From Halomonas urumqiensis (GTDB lineage: Bacteria > Pseudomonadota > Gammaproteobacteria > Pseudomonadales > Halomonadaceae): DNA of 64,000 nucleotides. A program made the translations under genes and the position numbers. Location: contig NZ_PYUD01000001.1 of assembly GCF_003028575.1 (NCBI RefSeq), positions 682,001-746,000 on the forward strand, written 5' to 3'. This document shows positions 26,158-34,630 of the stretch, piece after piece (within the stretch, counting starts at the first letter, position 1; every line of letters starts with the position of its first letter). The notes under the pieces are model-generated. The model was not told where the DNA came from, searched no databases, and was given only the letters and a program-made list of their open reading frames with translations.

Positions 26158-28044
26158 CTAGGTCAGAGCCAGGTAGCGCGGGTTGTCCTGCCGGGTGTCG
26201 TTGAGCTTGAAGCTGCCTACCAGTTCCGCGAGCCGGTCGGCCTGTTCGCGCAGTTGTTCGGCGGCCGAGGTGGATTCTTCCGCCAGCGCGGCGTTCTGCT
26301 GGGTCATGCGGTCGAGCTCGGCCACGGCGATGTTGACCTGGCCAATGCCATCGCTCTGCTCGCTGGCAGCGTGGCTGATTTCCCCCAGCATACCGGCAAC
26401 GCGGTTCACCACCTCGACGAGTTCGCTCATGGCGCTGCCGGCATCGCGCACCAGGCGGGTGCCGCCCTGCACCTTGTCGCCCGAGGCTTCGATCAGGCCA
26501 CGAATATCTCTTGAGGCCTGGGCGCTGCGCGTGGCCAGCTGACGGACCTCGCTTGCCACCACGGCAAAGCCCTTGCCGCTTTCGCCGGCGCGGGCCGCCT
26601 CTACCGAGGCGTTGAGCGCCAGCAGGTTGGTCTGGAAGGCGATGTCATCCATGACCTTGATGATGTCGCCGATGCGTTCCGAGGCGTGCTGGATATCGCT
26701 CATCGTGGTGACCACGTGGGAGACCGTGTCGCCGGTGCCCTGGGCGAGCTTGGCGGCGGATTGCGAAAGGGTGCTGGCGTCGCGTGACGAGGCCGAGGTG
26801 TTCTCCACCGTGCCGGTGATCTGCTCCATGGAGGCCGAGGTCTGCTGCAGGCTGGAAGCCGCCTGGTCGGTGCGCCGAGACATGTCCCGTCCACCGCTGG
26901 CGATCTCCTGGGCGGCGTACCTTACGGCGTCGCTGCTGCTCCTGACCTGAGCCAGTACATCATGCATCTTGTCGGCGAAGGCGTTGAACTGGATGGCGAG
27001 TTCGCTCGCTTCATCCTTGCCCTGAACGGGGAGGCGCAGCGTCAGGTCGCCATCTCCATCGGCGATGTCGCGCATGGCATCGGCGGTGCGCCGGATGGGG
27101 CGGAACAGGGCACGCAGCAGCAGGGTGAATAGCGCAAGACTTGCCATGACGATCACGGCCACGATCAGGATGACCATCAACACCGCCCGGTTGAGGTCGG
27201 CGAACAGCTCGCTGCGCGGTATCTGTGCGAAGGCGACCCAGTCGGTGCCAGGCACTTCAATGGCGGCGACCAGTTGCTCGGCGCCATGTTCGTCGGTGAT
27301 GGTGGTATAGCGGTAGCCTTCGCCTGCCAGCAACTCTGCGGCTCGGGTTGTCCAGCCGGGAAGCTCCGCTACCGACTGGCCGGCCATGGCGGCGCCTTCG
27401 GGGTGTACGCTGATGATGCCCTCCTGGCTTGCCAGGAACACCGAGCCGGTGTCGCCAAGCTGGTAGGTGCTGATCGTGTCTGCCATGGCGTCGAGGGTAT
27501 AGCCGACCCCGGCGACCCCCACGCGTTCGCCGTCCATCTCCACCACGTGGTTGATGAAGACCTTGAGTTCACCGTCTTCGGAATCCACATCCAGCGTGTA
27601 CTCGGGGCTGCCCGCATCGTCGACCAGGTGGTAGAACCATGGGTCCTGCTCAGGGTTCAGGGTGCGATCGACGCCATTCGCCGTGTAATAGTTGCCGCTG
27701 AGCGACGAGACGTAGAAAACGGTGTTGGCCCCGGTGCGCTGCTGCAGCCGTTGGAAGTGGTTCACGGCGCGCTCGCTATCCCGGCGTGACTCCCCTCTGG
27801 CCAGCCACTGATGCAGATAGCCATTGTTGGCCAGCCCCTGTGCGGTGGTGATCGGCCCGGTCAAGGTGGCGTTGATGTCATTGCGAATGCTTTCCAGTGT
27901 CGCGGGCAGTTCGTCCTGGGTGACCCGGTCGGTGATCAAGTCGCTGAACAGGCGATACTGGATGGCGGTGGCACCACCCACGATCAGGATCATGCTCAGA
28001 CTGATGCCGATCATCAGCTTTTGGGCAATCGTCAGGTTCTTCAC
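26158..28044 (-). CDS. Methyl-accepting chemotaxis protein with dCache sensor
   Basis: 628 residues. A first membrane helix at about 8-28, a periplasmic dCache-like domain about 35-275 ('VFYVSSLSGNYYTANGVDRT', 'EQDPWFYHLVDD', 'GVGYTLDAMADTI'), a second membrane helix about 282-305, HAMP about 305-360, and a cytoplasmic signalling hairpin whose tip reads 'IAFQTNLLALNASVEAARAG'. The periplasmic fold commonly binds amino acids or carboxylates; the ligand is not deducible here. The C-terminus lacks an NWETF-type CheR tether. It is a single gene, separated by 112 bp from the SBP gene and by 96 bp from azlD. A perfect TGACC palindrome lies in its promoter region. Confidence 0.93.
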   Translation of the reverse strand: MKNLTIAQKLMIGISLSMILIVGGATAIQYRLFSDLITDRVTQDELPATLESIRNDINATLTGPITTAQGLANNGYLHQWLARGESRRDSERAVNHFQRLQQRTGANTVFYVSSLSGNYYTANGVDRTLNPEQDPWFYHLVDDAGSPEYTLDVDSEDGELKVFINHVVEMDGERVGVAGVGYTLDAMADTISTYQLGDTGSVFLASQEGIISVHPEGAAMAGQSVAELPGWTTRAAELLAGEGYRYTTITDEHGAEQLVAAIEVPGTDWVAFAQIPRSELFADLNRAVLMVILIVAVIVMASLALFTLLLRALFRPIRRTADAMRDIADGDGDLTLRLPVQGKDEASELAIQFNAFADKMHDVLAQVRSSSDAVRYAAQEIASGGRDMSRRTDQAASSLQQTSASMEQITGTVENTSASSRDASTLSQSAAKLAQGTGDTVSHVVTTMSDIQHASERIGDIIKVMDDIAFQTNLLALNASVEAARAGESGKGFAVVASEVRQLATRSAQASRDIRGLIEASGDKVQGGTRLVRDAGSAMSELVEVVNRVAGMLGEISHAASEQSDGIGQVNIAVAELDRMTQQNAALAEESTSAAEQLREQADRLAELVGSFKLNDTRQDNPRYLALT

Positions 28045-28090
28045 GGTTTTCCCCCTGGCTCGCGCTCCGTCAGGGCGCAGATGCTTGTGT

Positions 28091-28104
28091 TGACCAATTG
28101 GTCA
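28091..28104. promoter_or_regulatory. 14-bp perfect palindrome TGACCAATTGGTCA
   Basis: A fully symmetrical 14-bp sequence 47 bp upstream of the chemoreceptor start and 36 bp past the azlD stop. Its size and symmetry fit an operator for a dimeric regulator (TetR or GntR type). With a start codon at 28044 it would lie around or just downstream of a chemoreceptor promoter. The regulator is unknown. Confidence 0.45.
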
Positions 28105-28140
28105 GTTCCGTATCGGCGGGGGAGGGAGGAACTGTAGGCT

Positions 28141-28479
28141 TTACCCCAAAATCGTCACGATCACGCCATAGGTCGCTACACCAGCCGCCACCGGCCAGCC
28201 GAGGGTGCGTGTGCGCCACCACACGGCCAAGGTTGCGGCGATGCCGATGGCGGTGGCGATCCAGGAAAGGGCGTCGGGCTTCACCGGCATCAGCGATACG
28301 CCGAAGACGGCGGCGATCATCAACGGGCCAAGCATGCTCAGCCACTGGGGCATCGCGTCCAGCCCGTCTTCGTCGCCGAGGCGCTCGAGGCGGCGGCGCA
28401 TCCATAGCAGCGGCAGCAGGCGCATCAGCAGTGTGCCCAGCGCCGAGGCAAGGATGGCGATCCACAGCGCGCTACTCAT
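28141..28479 (-). CDS. azlD: AzlD-type branched-chain amino acid export subunit
   Basis: 112 residues, almost all in three or four membrane helices: 'LWIAILASALGTLLMRLLPLLWM', 'WLSMLGPLMIAAVFGVSLMPV', 'WIATAIGIAATLAVWWR' and 'WPVAAGVATYGVIVTILG'. This size and topology, plus the neighbour AzlC, identify the small subunit of the AzlCD pair, linked in Bacillus to export of branched-chain amino acids and their analogues. The start overlaps the azlC stop by 8 bp with AAGGAGA upstream, so it is translated as one unit with azlC. Confidence 0.87.
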   Translation of the reverse strand: MSSALWIAILASALGTLLMRLLPLLWMRRRLERLGDEDGLDAMPQWLSMLGPLMIAAVFGVSLMPVKPDALSWIATAIGIAATLAVWWRTRTLGWPVAAGVATYGVIVTILG

Positions 28480-29236
28480 GGCGTTCTCCTTGCGTGTGTT
28501 GTTCTTTCTTGGCGGGCTTGGCGGGCTTGGCGGGGCTGAACGTCATGACCTGAAAGCACATCGCGCCGCAGGCGGCGGCGAGGGGAATTGCCAGGTTGGT
28601 GAATTCCAGGATGGTCAGCGCCAAGGCGACCACGATGGTCAGCCCGAGGGCCAGGCTCCAGCGCCGGGAGGTGAAGCGGGGCGCGATGAGCACCAGGAAC
28701 AGCGCGGGAAGGGCAAAGGGCAGGATCTCGCCCATCAGCGCCCAGCGGGCGATCAGTTCGCCGCCTGCCAGCGCACCCAGTGCCGTGCCGCCGATCCAGC
28801 TCGCCCAGGCCAGCAGGGCGGCGCCGCCGAACCAGCCGAGGCGTTGTGAGGCGGGCAGTTGCGGCAGGCGGGCGAGGGCCAGGGCGAAGACCTGATCGGT
28901 GAGGCCGTGCATCAACGAGGGCCAGGCACGGCTGGGCGTGAGCCACGGCGCCAGATTGGGGGCATAGACCACGTGACGCAGGTTGATCAGCAGGGTCATG
29001 GCCACCACCAGCCACAGCGGCGCCCCGGCGGCGACCATGCCGACGAACAGGAACTGCGAGGCACCGGCATACACCAGTACCGAGATGAGCACGGCTTCCC
29101 AGGCGTCGAAGCCGGCCTGGGTGGCGATCAGCCCGAAGGAGATGGCCACCGGCACATAGCCACCGAGCAGCGGAATGGCTTCGCGCATGCCGGCAAGCCA
29201 GGCGTGGGAAGGCGAGGAGGCGGCATGCGACTTCAT
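28472..29236 (-). CDS. azlC: AzlC-type branched-chain amino acid exporter
   Basis: From ATG 29236 the product has 254 residues and about six to eight membrane helices. The N-terminal core ('AIPLLGGYVPVAISFGLIAT', 'VLIFVLVYAGASQFLFVGM'-like segment with YAGASQF) is typical of AzlC. Together with AzlD it forms a proton-driven exporter of branched-chain amino acids. The start is chosen by GAGGAG eight bases upstream; the longer open frame to 29302 starts in the leader. Regulation is suggested by three 17-bp repeats about 110 bp upstream. The last 15 residues are a Lys/Ala/Pro repeat ('AKPAKPAKK'). Confidence 0.88.
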   Translation of the reverse strand: MKSHAASSPSHAWLAGMREAIPLLGGYVPVAISFGLIATQAGFDAWEAVLISVLVYAGASQFLFVGMVAAGAPLWLVVAMTLLINLRHVVYAPNLAPWLTPSRAWPSLMHGLTDQVFALALARLPQLPASQRLGWFGGAALLAWASWIGGTALGALAGGELIARWALMGEILPFALPALFLVLIAPRFTSRRWSLALGLTIVVALALTILEFTNLAIPLAAACGAMCFQVMTFSPAKPAKPAKKEQHTQGERHE

Positions 29237-29535
29237 GAGGTGTGCTCCTCGTGATACGTGATGGTGAGCAGCAGCGTGGCCCTGGTCTGCCAGGTGCGGC
29301 AAAGGTGAGGACGGTCGGCGGAGAAGGTGAGGCTTTGGCCGGCGAAGGGACGTTCTATAAGAAGGGACGCCCTATAGGAAAGGACGTTCTATAAAAGGTA
29401 CGGGCGTTCGTCAAGGAATCCGGTCAGACAGTTCGGATCGCGTTGGCGGGAAGTGGAAGCGTGCGGGGCTGCCGGCACACGGCGAAGGCCCGCGCGCGGG
29501 GTGCTGCCCACGACACGGGAGAGACGTCTCGACAA
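29237..29535. other. Intergenic region between azlC and the N-carbamoylase gene
   Basis: About 300 bp without a supportable gene. It holds the azlC leader, the 17-bp repeat cluster at 29347-29397, and the 3' flank of the N-carbamoylase operon, which reads leftward into it. GAGACGTCTC near 29521 is a short palindrome. No clear intrinsic terminator is visible. A 75-codon minus-strand frame at 29411-29638 runs into the 3' end of the hydrolase gene in another frame and is not convincing. Confidence 0.6.
29347..29397. repeat. Three tandem 17-bp repeats, possible operator array for azlCD
   Basis: Units start at 29347, 29364 and 29381 with a period of exactly 17 bp: GGGACGTTCTATAAGAA, GGGACGCCCTATAGGAA and AGGACGTTCTATAAAAG. 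Each is centred on CTATA with partial dyad symmetry (TTCT-ATA-AGAA in the first, CCTATAGG in the second). They lie about 110-160 bp upstream of the azlC start. Spaced repeats of this kind often bind an activator or Lrp-like protein; no regulator gene is adjacent. Confidence 0.7.
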
Positions 29536-30456
29536 TCACCGCGAGGGCTTGGCGATAAGCCCGTAGAGCTCGGGACGGCGGTGGAGGGAAAAGTTGAAGA
29601 TATGGTCGCGAATCTCCTTGGTTCGATCGAGATCGCATTCGTAGGTGATCAACTCATCGCCCAGTGTGCTGGCCATGGCCACGATCTCGCCGGTGGGGCT
29701 GATGATGCAGCTCTGCCCCAGCAGCTCGCAGCCTTCCTCGCGCCCCGCCTTGGCCACCGCGACCACCCACATGCCGTTTTGATAGGCACCGGCCTGCATG
29801 CACAAATGGTTGTGGAACCCCTGCAGGTGGTCATGCTCCGGTACCGGGGGATAGTGAATGGGCGTGTTGTAGCCAAGCAGCATCAGCTCGGCGCCTTGCA
29901 GCGCCAGCATTCGGTAGGTTTCGGGCCAGCGGCGGTCATTGCATATCGCCATGCCCACCGTGCCGCCGAACGCCTGCCACGTCTCGAACCCTTCCTGGCC
30001 TGGTTCGAAGTAGCGCTTTTCCAGATGCTGGAAGGACCGCCACGGCTCATGCTCGCTGTGTCCCGGCAGGTGCACCTTGCGGTACTTGCCTACGATATGG
30101 CCGGCGCCATCGACCAGAATCGAGGTGTTATAGCGCTGCTTGCTATCCGCTGCATCGACGAGCTCGGCATACCCCAGGTAAAAGCCAATTCCCAGCTCTC
30201 GAGCGGTGTCGAACAACGGCTGGGTCGCTGGCCCCGGCACCTCGCGCTCGAAAAACGCATCAATAGCGTCCTGGTCCTCGAAATACCAGCGCGGAAAGAA
30301 GGTGGTCAGTGCCAGCTCGGGGAACACCACCAGCTCGACCCCTCGCGCCTTGGCCTGGTGCATCAGCGCGACCATACGCGCCACGGCCTGGTCGCGGGTC
30401 TCGGATCGGGTAATGGGGCCGAGTTGAGCAGCCCCGATCATCAATTTTCGACTCAT
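29536..30456 (-). CDS. N-carbamoyl-D-amino acid hydrolase (nitrilase superfamily)
   Basis: 306 residues, collinear with the well-studied Agrobacterium D-carbamoylase. The catalytic triad is intact at the same numbers: E47 in 'FPELALTTFFPRW', K127 in 'GKYRKVHLPGH', C172 in 'AICNDRRWPE'. Other shared landmarks are 'QHLEKRYFEPG' and 'EHIFNFS'-like 'DHIFNFSLHRRP'. The enzyme hydrolyses N-carbamoyl-D-amino acids to D-amino acid, CO2 and ammonia in the cytoplasm. It is the last gene of the minus-strand operon, 19 bp after the L-type hydrolase and downstream of diaminopropionate ammonia-lyase. No hydantoinase is present, so the natural substrate may enter already carbamoylated. Confidence 0.9.
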   Translation of the reverse strand: MSRKLMIGAAQLGPITRSETRDQAVARMVALMHQAKARGVELVVFPELALTTFFPRWYFEDQDAIDAFFEREVPGPATQPLFDTARELGIGFYLGYAELVDAADSKQRYNTSILVDGAGHIVGKYRKVHLPGHSEHEPWRSFQHLEKRYFEPGQEGFETWQAFGGTVGMAICNDRRWPETYRMLALQGAELMLLGYNTPIHYPPVPEHDHLQGFHNHLCMQAGAYQNGMWVVAVAKAGREEGCELLGQSCIISPTGEIVAMASTLGDELITYECDLDRTKEIRDHIFNFSLHRRPELYGLIAKPSR

Positions 30457-30475
30457 GCGGTTGCGTCCTTGTCGT

Positions 30476-31705
30476 TCAGCGACTGAGATCCAGCATCACC
30501 TGAAGCAGGACATTGGCCCCGGCTTCCAGGTCCGCCGACTCGGTGAATTCCTCGATGTTATGGCTGATGCCGTTCACGCTGGGCACGAAGATCATGCTCG
30601 TCGGGCACACCCGGGCCAGCATCTGCGCGTCATGTCCGGCACCACTGGGCATGCGCATCACGGAATGTCCCAGCGCGGATGCGCAGGATTCCACGCGATC
30701 CACCATGGCGGGGTCGAACGGTACCGGGTCGAAGCGGGCCAGCTGGCGCGATTCCACCTGTATCCCCTCACGTTCGGCCAGGGCGTCGATAAACTCGCCC
30801 AGTTCACGTTCAGCCCGTGTCAGCTGGTCATTGTCGGTGTTGCGCAGGTCGACCGTCAGCGTGGCGCAATTGGGTACCACGTTGACGAGATTGGGCGAAA
30901 GCGCCAGTGCGCCCACCGTTCCCACCTGGTCGCCACCGATGCGGGTGACCAACTCGCGCACGAAAGCGCCTGTGGCCATGGCCGCATGGCCAGCATCACG
31001 GCGCATGCGCATGGGGGTCGTCCCGGCATGGTTGGACACACCGGTAAACGTCAGTTCGGTCCAGGAAATACCCTGTACCCTCTCCACGGCCCCGATGGTG
31101 ATGCCCGATTCCTCGAGCACGGGACCCTGTTCGATATGCAGTTCGACGAAGGCATGCACGTCCGGTCGACCCACCGCCTGTTCGCCGCACGCACCCACGG
31201 CCTGCATGCAATCCGCCACCCGCTCCCCATCGATGCCCTTGGTGGCCAGCGCCTCTTCCAGCGCCATGCCACCTACATAGACCAGGCTGCCCATCATGTC
31301 CGGCGCGAATCGCGAACCTTCCTCGTTGGAGAAGAACGCCACGCACAACGGCCGCTGGGTTGTCATGCCCGCTTCGTTCAGGGTCTCGACAACCTCGAGT
31401 CCTGCAAGCACACCAAGTGTGCCGTCATAGAGCCCCCCGGTGCGCACGGTATCGATGTGCGAGCCGGTCATTACCGGCGGCCCAGGCTCGCGGCCTGGCC
31501 GCAGACCGAAGACATTGCCCATCGCATCCATCGACACCTCGAGCCCGAGTGCCTTCATCCAACCGATGACACGCTCACGCCCCCAGGCATCCTCCTCGCT
31601 GAACGCCAGGCGACATACCCCGCCTCCCGGCAGCGCGCCAAGTTCACCCAGCGAGCGAAGGCGTTCCAGCAAACGCGCCCCATCGATACGCAGTGACTCA
31701 TGCAT
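30476..31705 (-). CDS. M20-family N-carbamoyl-L-amino acid hydrolase / allantoate amidohydrolase-like
   Basis: From ATG 31705 (MHESLRIDG), with GGAGG upstream, 409 residues. The two-metal site of the family is complete: 'GSHIDTVRTGGLYDGTLGVL' (His, Asp), 'SNEEGSRFAP' (Glu), 'ELHIEQGPVLE' (His) and 'GISHNIEEFT' (His). A lid/dimer domain lies between about residues 210 and 325. Relatives cleave N-carbamoyl-L-amino acids, beta-ureidopropionate or allantoate, releasing ammonia and CO2. The start overlaps the dpaL stop by 8 bp, which couples it to diaminopropionate ammonia-lyase and argues for a carbamoyl-diaminopropionate type substrate rather than allantoate. Confidence 0.85.
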   Translation of the reverse strand: MHESLRIDGARLLERLRSLGELGALPGGGVCRLAFSEEDAWGRERVIGWMKALGLEVSMDAMGNVFGLRPGREPGPPVMTGSHIDTVRTGGLYDGTLGVLAGLEVVETLNEAGMTTQRPLCVAFFSNEEGSRFAPDMMGSLVYVGGMALEEALATKGIDGERVADCMQAVGACGEQAVGRPDVHAFVELHIEQGPVLEESGITIGAVERVQGISWTELTFTGVSNHAGTTPMRMRRDAGHAAMATGAFVRELVTRIGGDQVGTVGALALSPNLVNVVPNCATLTVDLRNTDNDQLTRAERELGEFIDALAEREGIQVESRQLARFDPVPFDPAMVDRVESCASALGHSVMRMPSGAGHDAQMLARVCPTSMIFVPSVNGISHNIEEFTESADLEAGANVLLQVMLDLSR

Positions 31706-32921
31706 GGCCCACCTCCGCTTGTAGCACGTCGCTGGAGCTGCACCCGACCAACGCCTGGTAGACTGCCTCATCGGTGGCGCCTTCGCTGCCGATCAGCAGG
31801 ATTCGGCTGTGGGCATCGAGACCCAATCGCTCGCTCAATGCCGGGTCCTGGCGTGCGATCAGCACACCGGCCAACCCCGCCACGGCGCTTTCGCCCGCCA
31901 CCAGCGGTGCATCGCCACCCACGCCCTCTGCCAGCAGGCGCATGACCTCCACCGCGGCATCGTCTGTCACCGTCATGAAGTCATCCACCCCTTCGTCGAG
32001 CACTTCCCAGGCCAGCAACGACACCTCGCCGCAGGCCAAGCCCGCCATCAAGGTATCGAGCTCGCCCTCGACAGCGACGGGCGAACCGGCGCGAGCACTC
32101 GCGTAAAGGCAGGCGGCACGATCCGGTTCCACCACCACCACACGGGGCCGTTGTGGTCCATAGGCTTCCCACAGCTGGGCAAGGGCAGCAGCCGCCAAGC
32201 CGCCCACGCCGCCCTGCACGAAGCAGTGCGTCGGCGCTTCGTCGAGTTGTGCCACCGCTTCGTCAATCATCACCGTGTAGCCTTGCATGACATCGCGGGG
32301 TACCGACATATAGCCGGGATAGGATGTATCCGAGACCACGAACCACCCATTGGCCTCGGCATCCTGTGCTGCTTGGCGCACAGAATCGTCGTAATTGCCC
32401 CTGACGCGACGTACCTCGGCACCGAATTGGCGGATGGCCTCCTCACGGCCGGCGGATACCGTGGCGTGCAAGTAGATCACGCAGTTCGCGCCGAACTGCT
32501 GTGCCCCCCAGGCCACCGAGCGGCCGTGGTTGCCATCGGTGGCGCAGCACACCGTCAGCGACGAGATCCGCTCGCGATGTCGTCCTGCCAGAAGGTCCGT
32601 GGCGGTAGTACCCTCGGGCAGCTTCGACTTGAGCAACTGCAACACCGCATAGGCCCCTCCCAGGGCCTTGAAGCTCTTGAGGGAAAAGCGGCGTGCTTCG
32701 TCCTTGTAATCCAGTGATGTCACCCCGGCCGCCGTGGCAAGGCCCTGCAGCGAGATCAGTGGCGTGGGTGCATAGCCGGGCCAGGTGGCGATTTCATCCC
32801 GGGCACGGCGCATGGAATCCTGGTCGAGCACGGCGCGTTGCCGCTCGCCGATCGGCTGTCCATTTACCGCGCGGGGATTCGAAAAAAGGGAGACAGAATC
32901 ATGTGTTATTAGCGTTTGCAT
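31698..32921 (-). CDS. dpaL: Diaminopropionate ammonia-lyase
   Basis: From ATG 32921 (MQTLITHD), with CAGGGG upstream, 407 residues. A PLP fold type II enzyme: the PLP lysine lies in 'LKSFKALGGAYAV', followed by 'CCATDGNHGRSVAWGAQQFG' and the glycine loop 'GGVGGLAAA'. The pattern is that of YgeX/DpaL, which converts 2,3-diaminopropionate to pyruvate and two ammonia; the characterised E. coli enzyme accepts both D and L forms. It leads the minus-strand operon with two N-carbamoyl hydrolases of opposite stereo-type, and is divergent from the RpiR regulator across an AT-rich region with tandem dyads. The alternative family, threonine dehydratase, is less likely given the motifs. Confidence 0.88.
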   Translation of the reverse strand: MQTLITHDSVSLFSNPRAVNGQPIGERQRAVLDQDSMRRARDEIATWPGYAPTPLISLQGLATAAGVTSLDYKDEARRFSLKSFKALGGAYAVLQLLKSKLPEGTTATDLLAGRHRERISSLTVCCATDGNHGRSVAWGAQQFGANCVIYLHATVSAGREEAIRQFGAEVRRVRGNYDDSVRQAAQDAEANGWFVVSDTSYPGYMSVPRDVMQGYTVMIDEAVAQLDEAPTHCFVQGGVGGLAAAALAQLWEAYGPQRPRVVVVEPDRAACLYASARAGSPVAVEGELDTLMAGLACGEVSLLAWEVLDEGVDDFMTVTDDAAVEVMRLLAEGVGGDAPLVAGESAVAGLAGVLIARQDPALSERLGLDAHSRILLIGSEGATDEAVYQALVGCSSSDVLQAEVGHA

Positions 32922-33030
32922 GGCGGCCCCTGATGGGTAACGAGAGAGTCGCAACCATTCTCTACATCCTCGAATGTCGGGAATGGCGTGGCGACTAATC
33001 TGGAACTTAATTTTTAATATGTCAATAACT

Positions 33031-33057
33031 GAAAATATGTTTTCATTTTTAGAAAAT
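33031..33057. promoter_or_regulatory. Two adjacent AT-rich dyads in the dpaL-rpiR divergent promoter
   Basis: GAAAATATGTTTTC (33031-33044, GAAAA-4-TTTTC) abuts ATTTTTAGAAAAT (33045-33057, ATTTT-3-AAAAT). The region between the divergent starts (32922-33074) is much richer in A+T than its surroundings. RpiR-family proteins often bind GAAA/TTTC-type palindromes, so this is a good candidate operator for the adjacent regulator, 18 bp from its start codon. Confidence 0.5.
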
Positions 33058-33074
33058 CATGGCAGGGTTAACGC

Positions 33075-33962
33075 ATGAGCGAACACAACGACACGCTGCA
33101 AGCGCGCATCGAGGCGCACTACGACGACCTCCCCAAGGCGGAGAAACGCCTGGGCGATCTGCTGCTGAGCTTTCCGGGGGATATCGCCTCGTACAGTGCC
33201 GGTGAGCTGGCGGAGGCCGCCAGTACATCGCGCGCCGCCGCTTCGCGCTTCTTTCAGCGCCTGGGCTACAAGGACTTCAACGAAGCGCGCCAGCAAGTGC
33301 GAGAGGCCAAGCGCTGGGGGTCGCCGGTGTATCTGTCATCGGGTACCGAGCAGCGCACCATGCCCAGCCAGCCCATTGAGGACCACCTGGCCCAGGAGCG
33401 CGAGAACCTGACCCGAGCCCTGGAAAGCATTCGTCCCGATCAATTGAGAAGGGCCGTGCATGCGCTCAGTACATCACGCCACGTCCATGTCGCCGGGTTT
33501 CGCAACAGCTACATGCTGGCTGATTACCTCCGGCGTCAGCTGCAAATCCTGCGCGCCGGTGTCTCGCTGATTCCCAGCACGGGGCAGACCCTGGCGGAAG
33601 ACCTGGTGGACATCGAAGAGGGGGATACGGTGGTACTGATCGGACTGCGCAGGCGCGTCGACCAGGTCAAGCAGGTACTGGATACCGCGCATGCTCAGGG
33701 GGCCAACACCCTGCTGATCACCGACCCATCCTGTGAAAAGCGCCTTGAAGCGACCTGGACCTTCACCTGCCAGGTGCAATCGCAGTCGTTGTTCGACAGT
33801 TACAGCGCCTGCATGAGCCTGCTCAACCTGCTGTGCACGACGCTCTTCCACCAGGACATCACGCACAGGCAGGAACGCCTCAAGCGCATCGAAACCCTGC
33901 ATGACTCGCTCGACGAGTTGAATGCCTATACCTGGCTGACCAAGGGAGAAACGCACACATGA
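33075..33962 (+). CDS. RpiR/MurR-family transcriptional regulator
   Basis: 295 residues: an N-terminal RpiR helix-turn-helix (about 1-80, 'YSAGELAEAASTSRAAASRFFQRLGYKDFNEA') and a C-terminal SIS domain (about 125-260, 'SRHVHVAGFRNSYMLADYLR', 'EGDTVVLIGLRRRVDQV'). SIS domains usually bind phosphosugars, but many RpiR proteins in proteobacteria control amino acid or pyrimidine catabolism. It stands between the divergent dpaL operon and the TRAP operon on its own strand, the usual position of a local regulator. The start ATG has a weak AGGG upstream. A direct-repeat leader separates it from dctQ. Confidence 0.9.
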   Translation: MSEHNDTLQARIEAHYDDLPKAEKRLGDLLLSFPGDIASYSAGELAEAASTSRAAASRFFQRLGYKDFNEARQQVREAKRWGSPVYLSSGTEQRTMPSQPIEDHLAQERENLTRALESIRPDQLRRAVHALSTSRHVHVAGFRNSYMLADYLRRQLQILRAGVSLIPSTGQTLAEDLVDIEEGDTVVLIGLRRRVDQVKQVLDTAHAQGANTLLITDPSCEKRLEATWTFTCQVQSQSLFDSYSACMSLLNLLCTTLFHQDITHRQERLKRIETLHDSLDELNAYTWLTKGETHT

Positions 33963-33996
33963 CCAATCGAGGCCGGAAACCAGGTCTGAGACCGAC

Positions 33997-34032
33997 CTGA
34001 AAACCGGCCCGGCCACCGGTCTGAAAACCGGT
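33997..34032 (+). repeat. Direct repeat CTGAAAACCGG with a small CCGGT hairpin
   Basis: CTGAAAACCGG occurs at 33997-34007 and 34021-34031, 24 bp apart. ACCGGT at 34015-34020 and 34027-34032 can also pair across a 6-base loop, followed by TTTAAAAAT. This could be a weak attenuator between the regulator and the TRAP genes; the stem is short. Confidence 0.4.
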
Positions 34033-34106
34033 TTAAAAATAATAAAAGAGGGGGAGGCGCGCCACGACATGACAAAGACAACGAACCTCGACAGGAGTGG
34101 CATCAC

Positions 34107-34619
34107 ATGAGCGCTTTGGCCGATAACCTGACACGAATCAGCCGCTGGCTGGATACCTGGGTGGAACGCTGCAGCGTTGCCATCCTCAGCGTACTGGTAC
34201 TGGTGGTATGGCTGGGCATCCTGTCCCGCTACGTGCTGCCGTGGAATCTCACCTTTACCGAAGAGCTGGCCCGCTACCTGATGATCTGGGTCGCGTTGCT
34301 ATCGGTATCCCTCGGTATCTGCCGTCGGCAGCATGTCGGCGTGTTGCTGCTGTTCAACCGGTTACCACGGCCACTGCGGATGACGCTGTCGCTGGCCTTC
34401 GACCTGATCGCTTTCGTCTTCTTCGCGGTGATCTTCTACCACGGGTTGACCTACGTGGAACGTGGATTCAGTCAATCGACCATGATCTACGGCATGCCAC
34501 GTGGCTATCCCTACCTGATCATCCCGCTCGCCTCGGCGGTCGCCTGTATCCAACTCACTCTCTCGGCGCTGCGTGACTTGTTGCATCGAGACACCCAACC
34601 GGCTTCCGGCACGGCCTGA
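34107..34619 (+). CDS. TRAP transporter small permease (DctQ type)
   Basis: 170 residues with four membrane helices, starting at about 26, 58, 95 and 135 ('VAILSVLVLVVWLGILSRY', 'LARYLMIWVALLSVSLGICRR', 'LAFDLIAFVFFAVIFYHGLTY', 'YPYLIIPLASAVACIQLTLSAL'). 'RQHVGV' after helix 2 is the conserved DctQ loop. It pairs with the large subunit encoded 11 bp downstream. The ribosome site is AGGAG nine bases before the ATG. The substrate is probably the compound degraded by the divergent dpaL operon. Confidence 0.9.
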   Translation: MSALADNLTRISRWLDTWVERCSVAILSVLVLVVWLGILSRYVLPWNLTFTEELARYLMIWVALLSVSLGICRRQHVGVLLLFNRLPRPLRMTLSLAFDLIAFVFFAVIFYHGLTYVERGFSQSTMIYGMPRGYPYLIIPLASAVACIQLTLSALRDLLHRDTQPASGTA

Positions 34620-34630
34620 AGGAGACCCCC

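Noticed and set aside
29411..29638. A 75-codon minus-strand gene between azlC and the N-carbamoylase
   Set aside because: Its 5' part lies in another frame of the hydrolase 3' end and it has no ribosome site or recognisable protein features.
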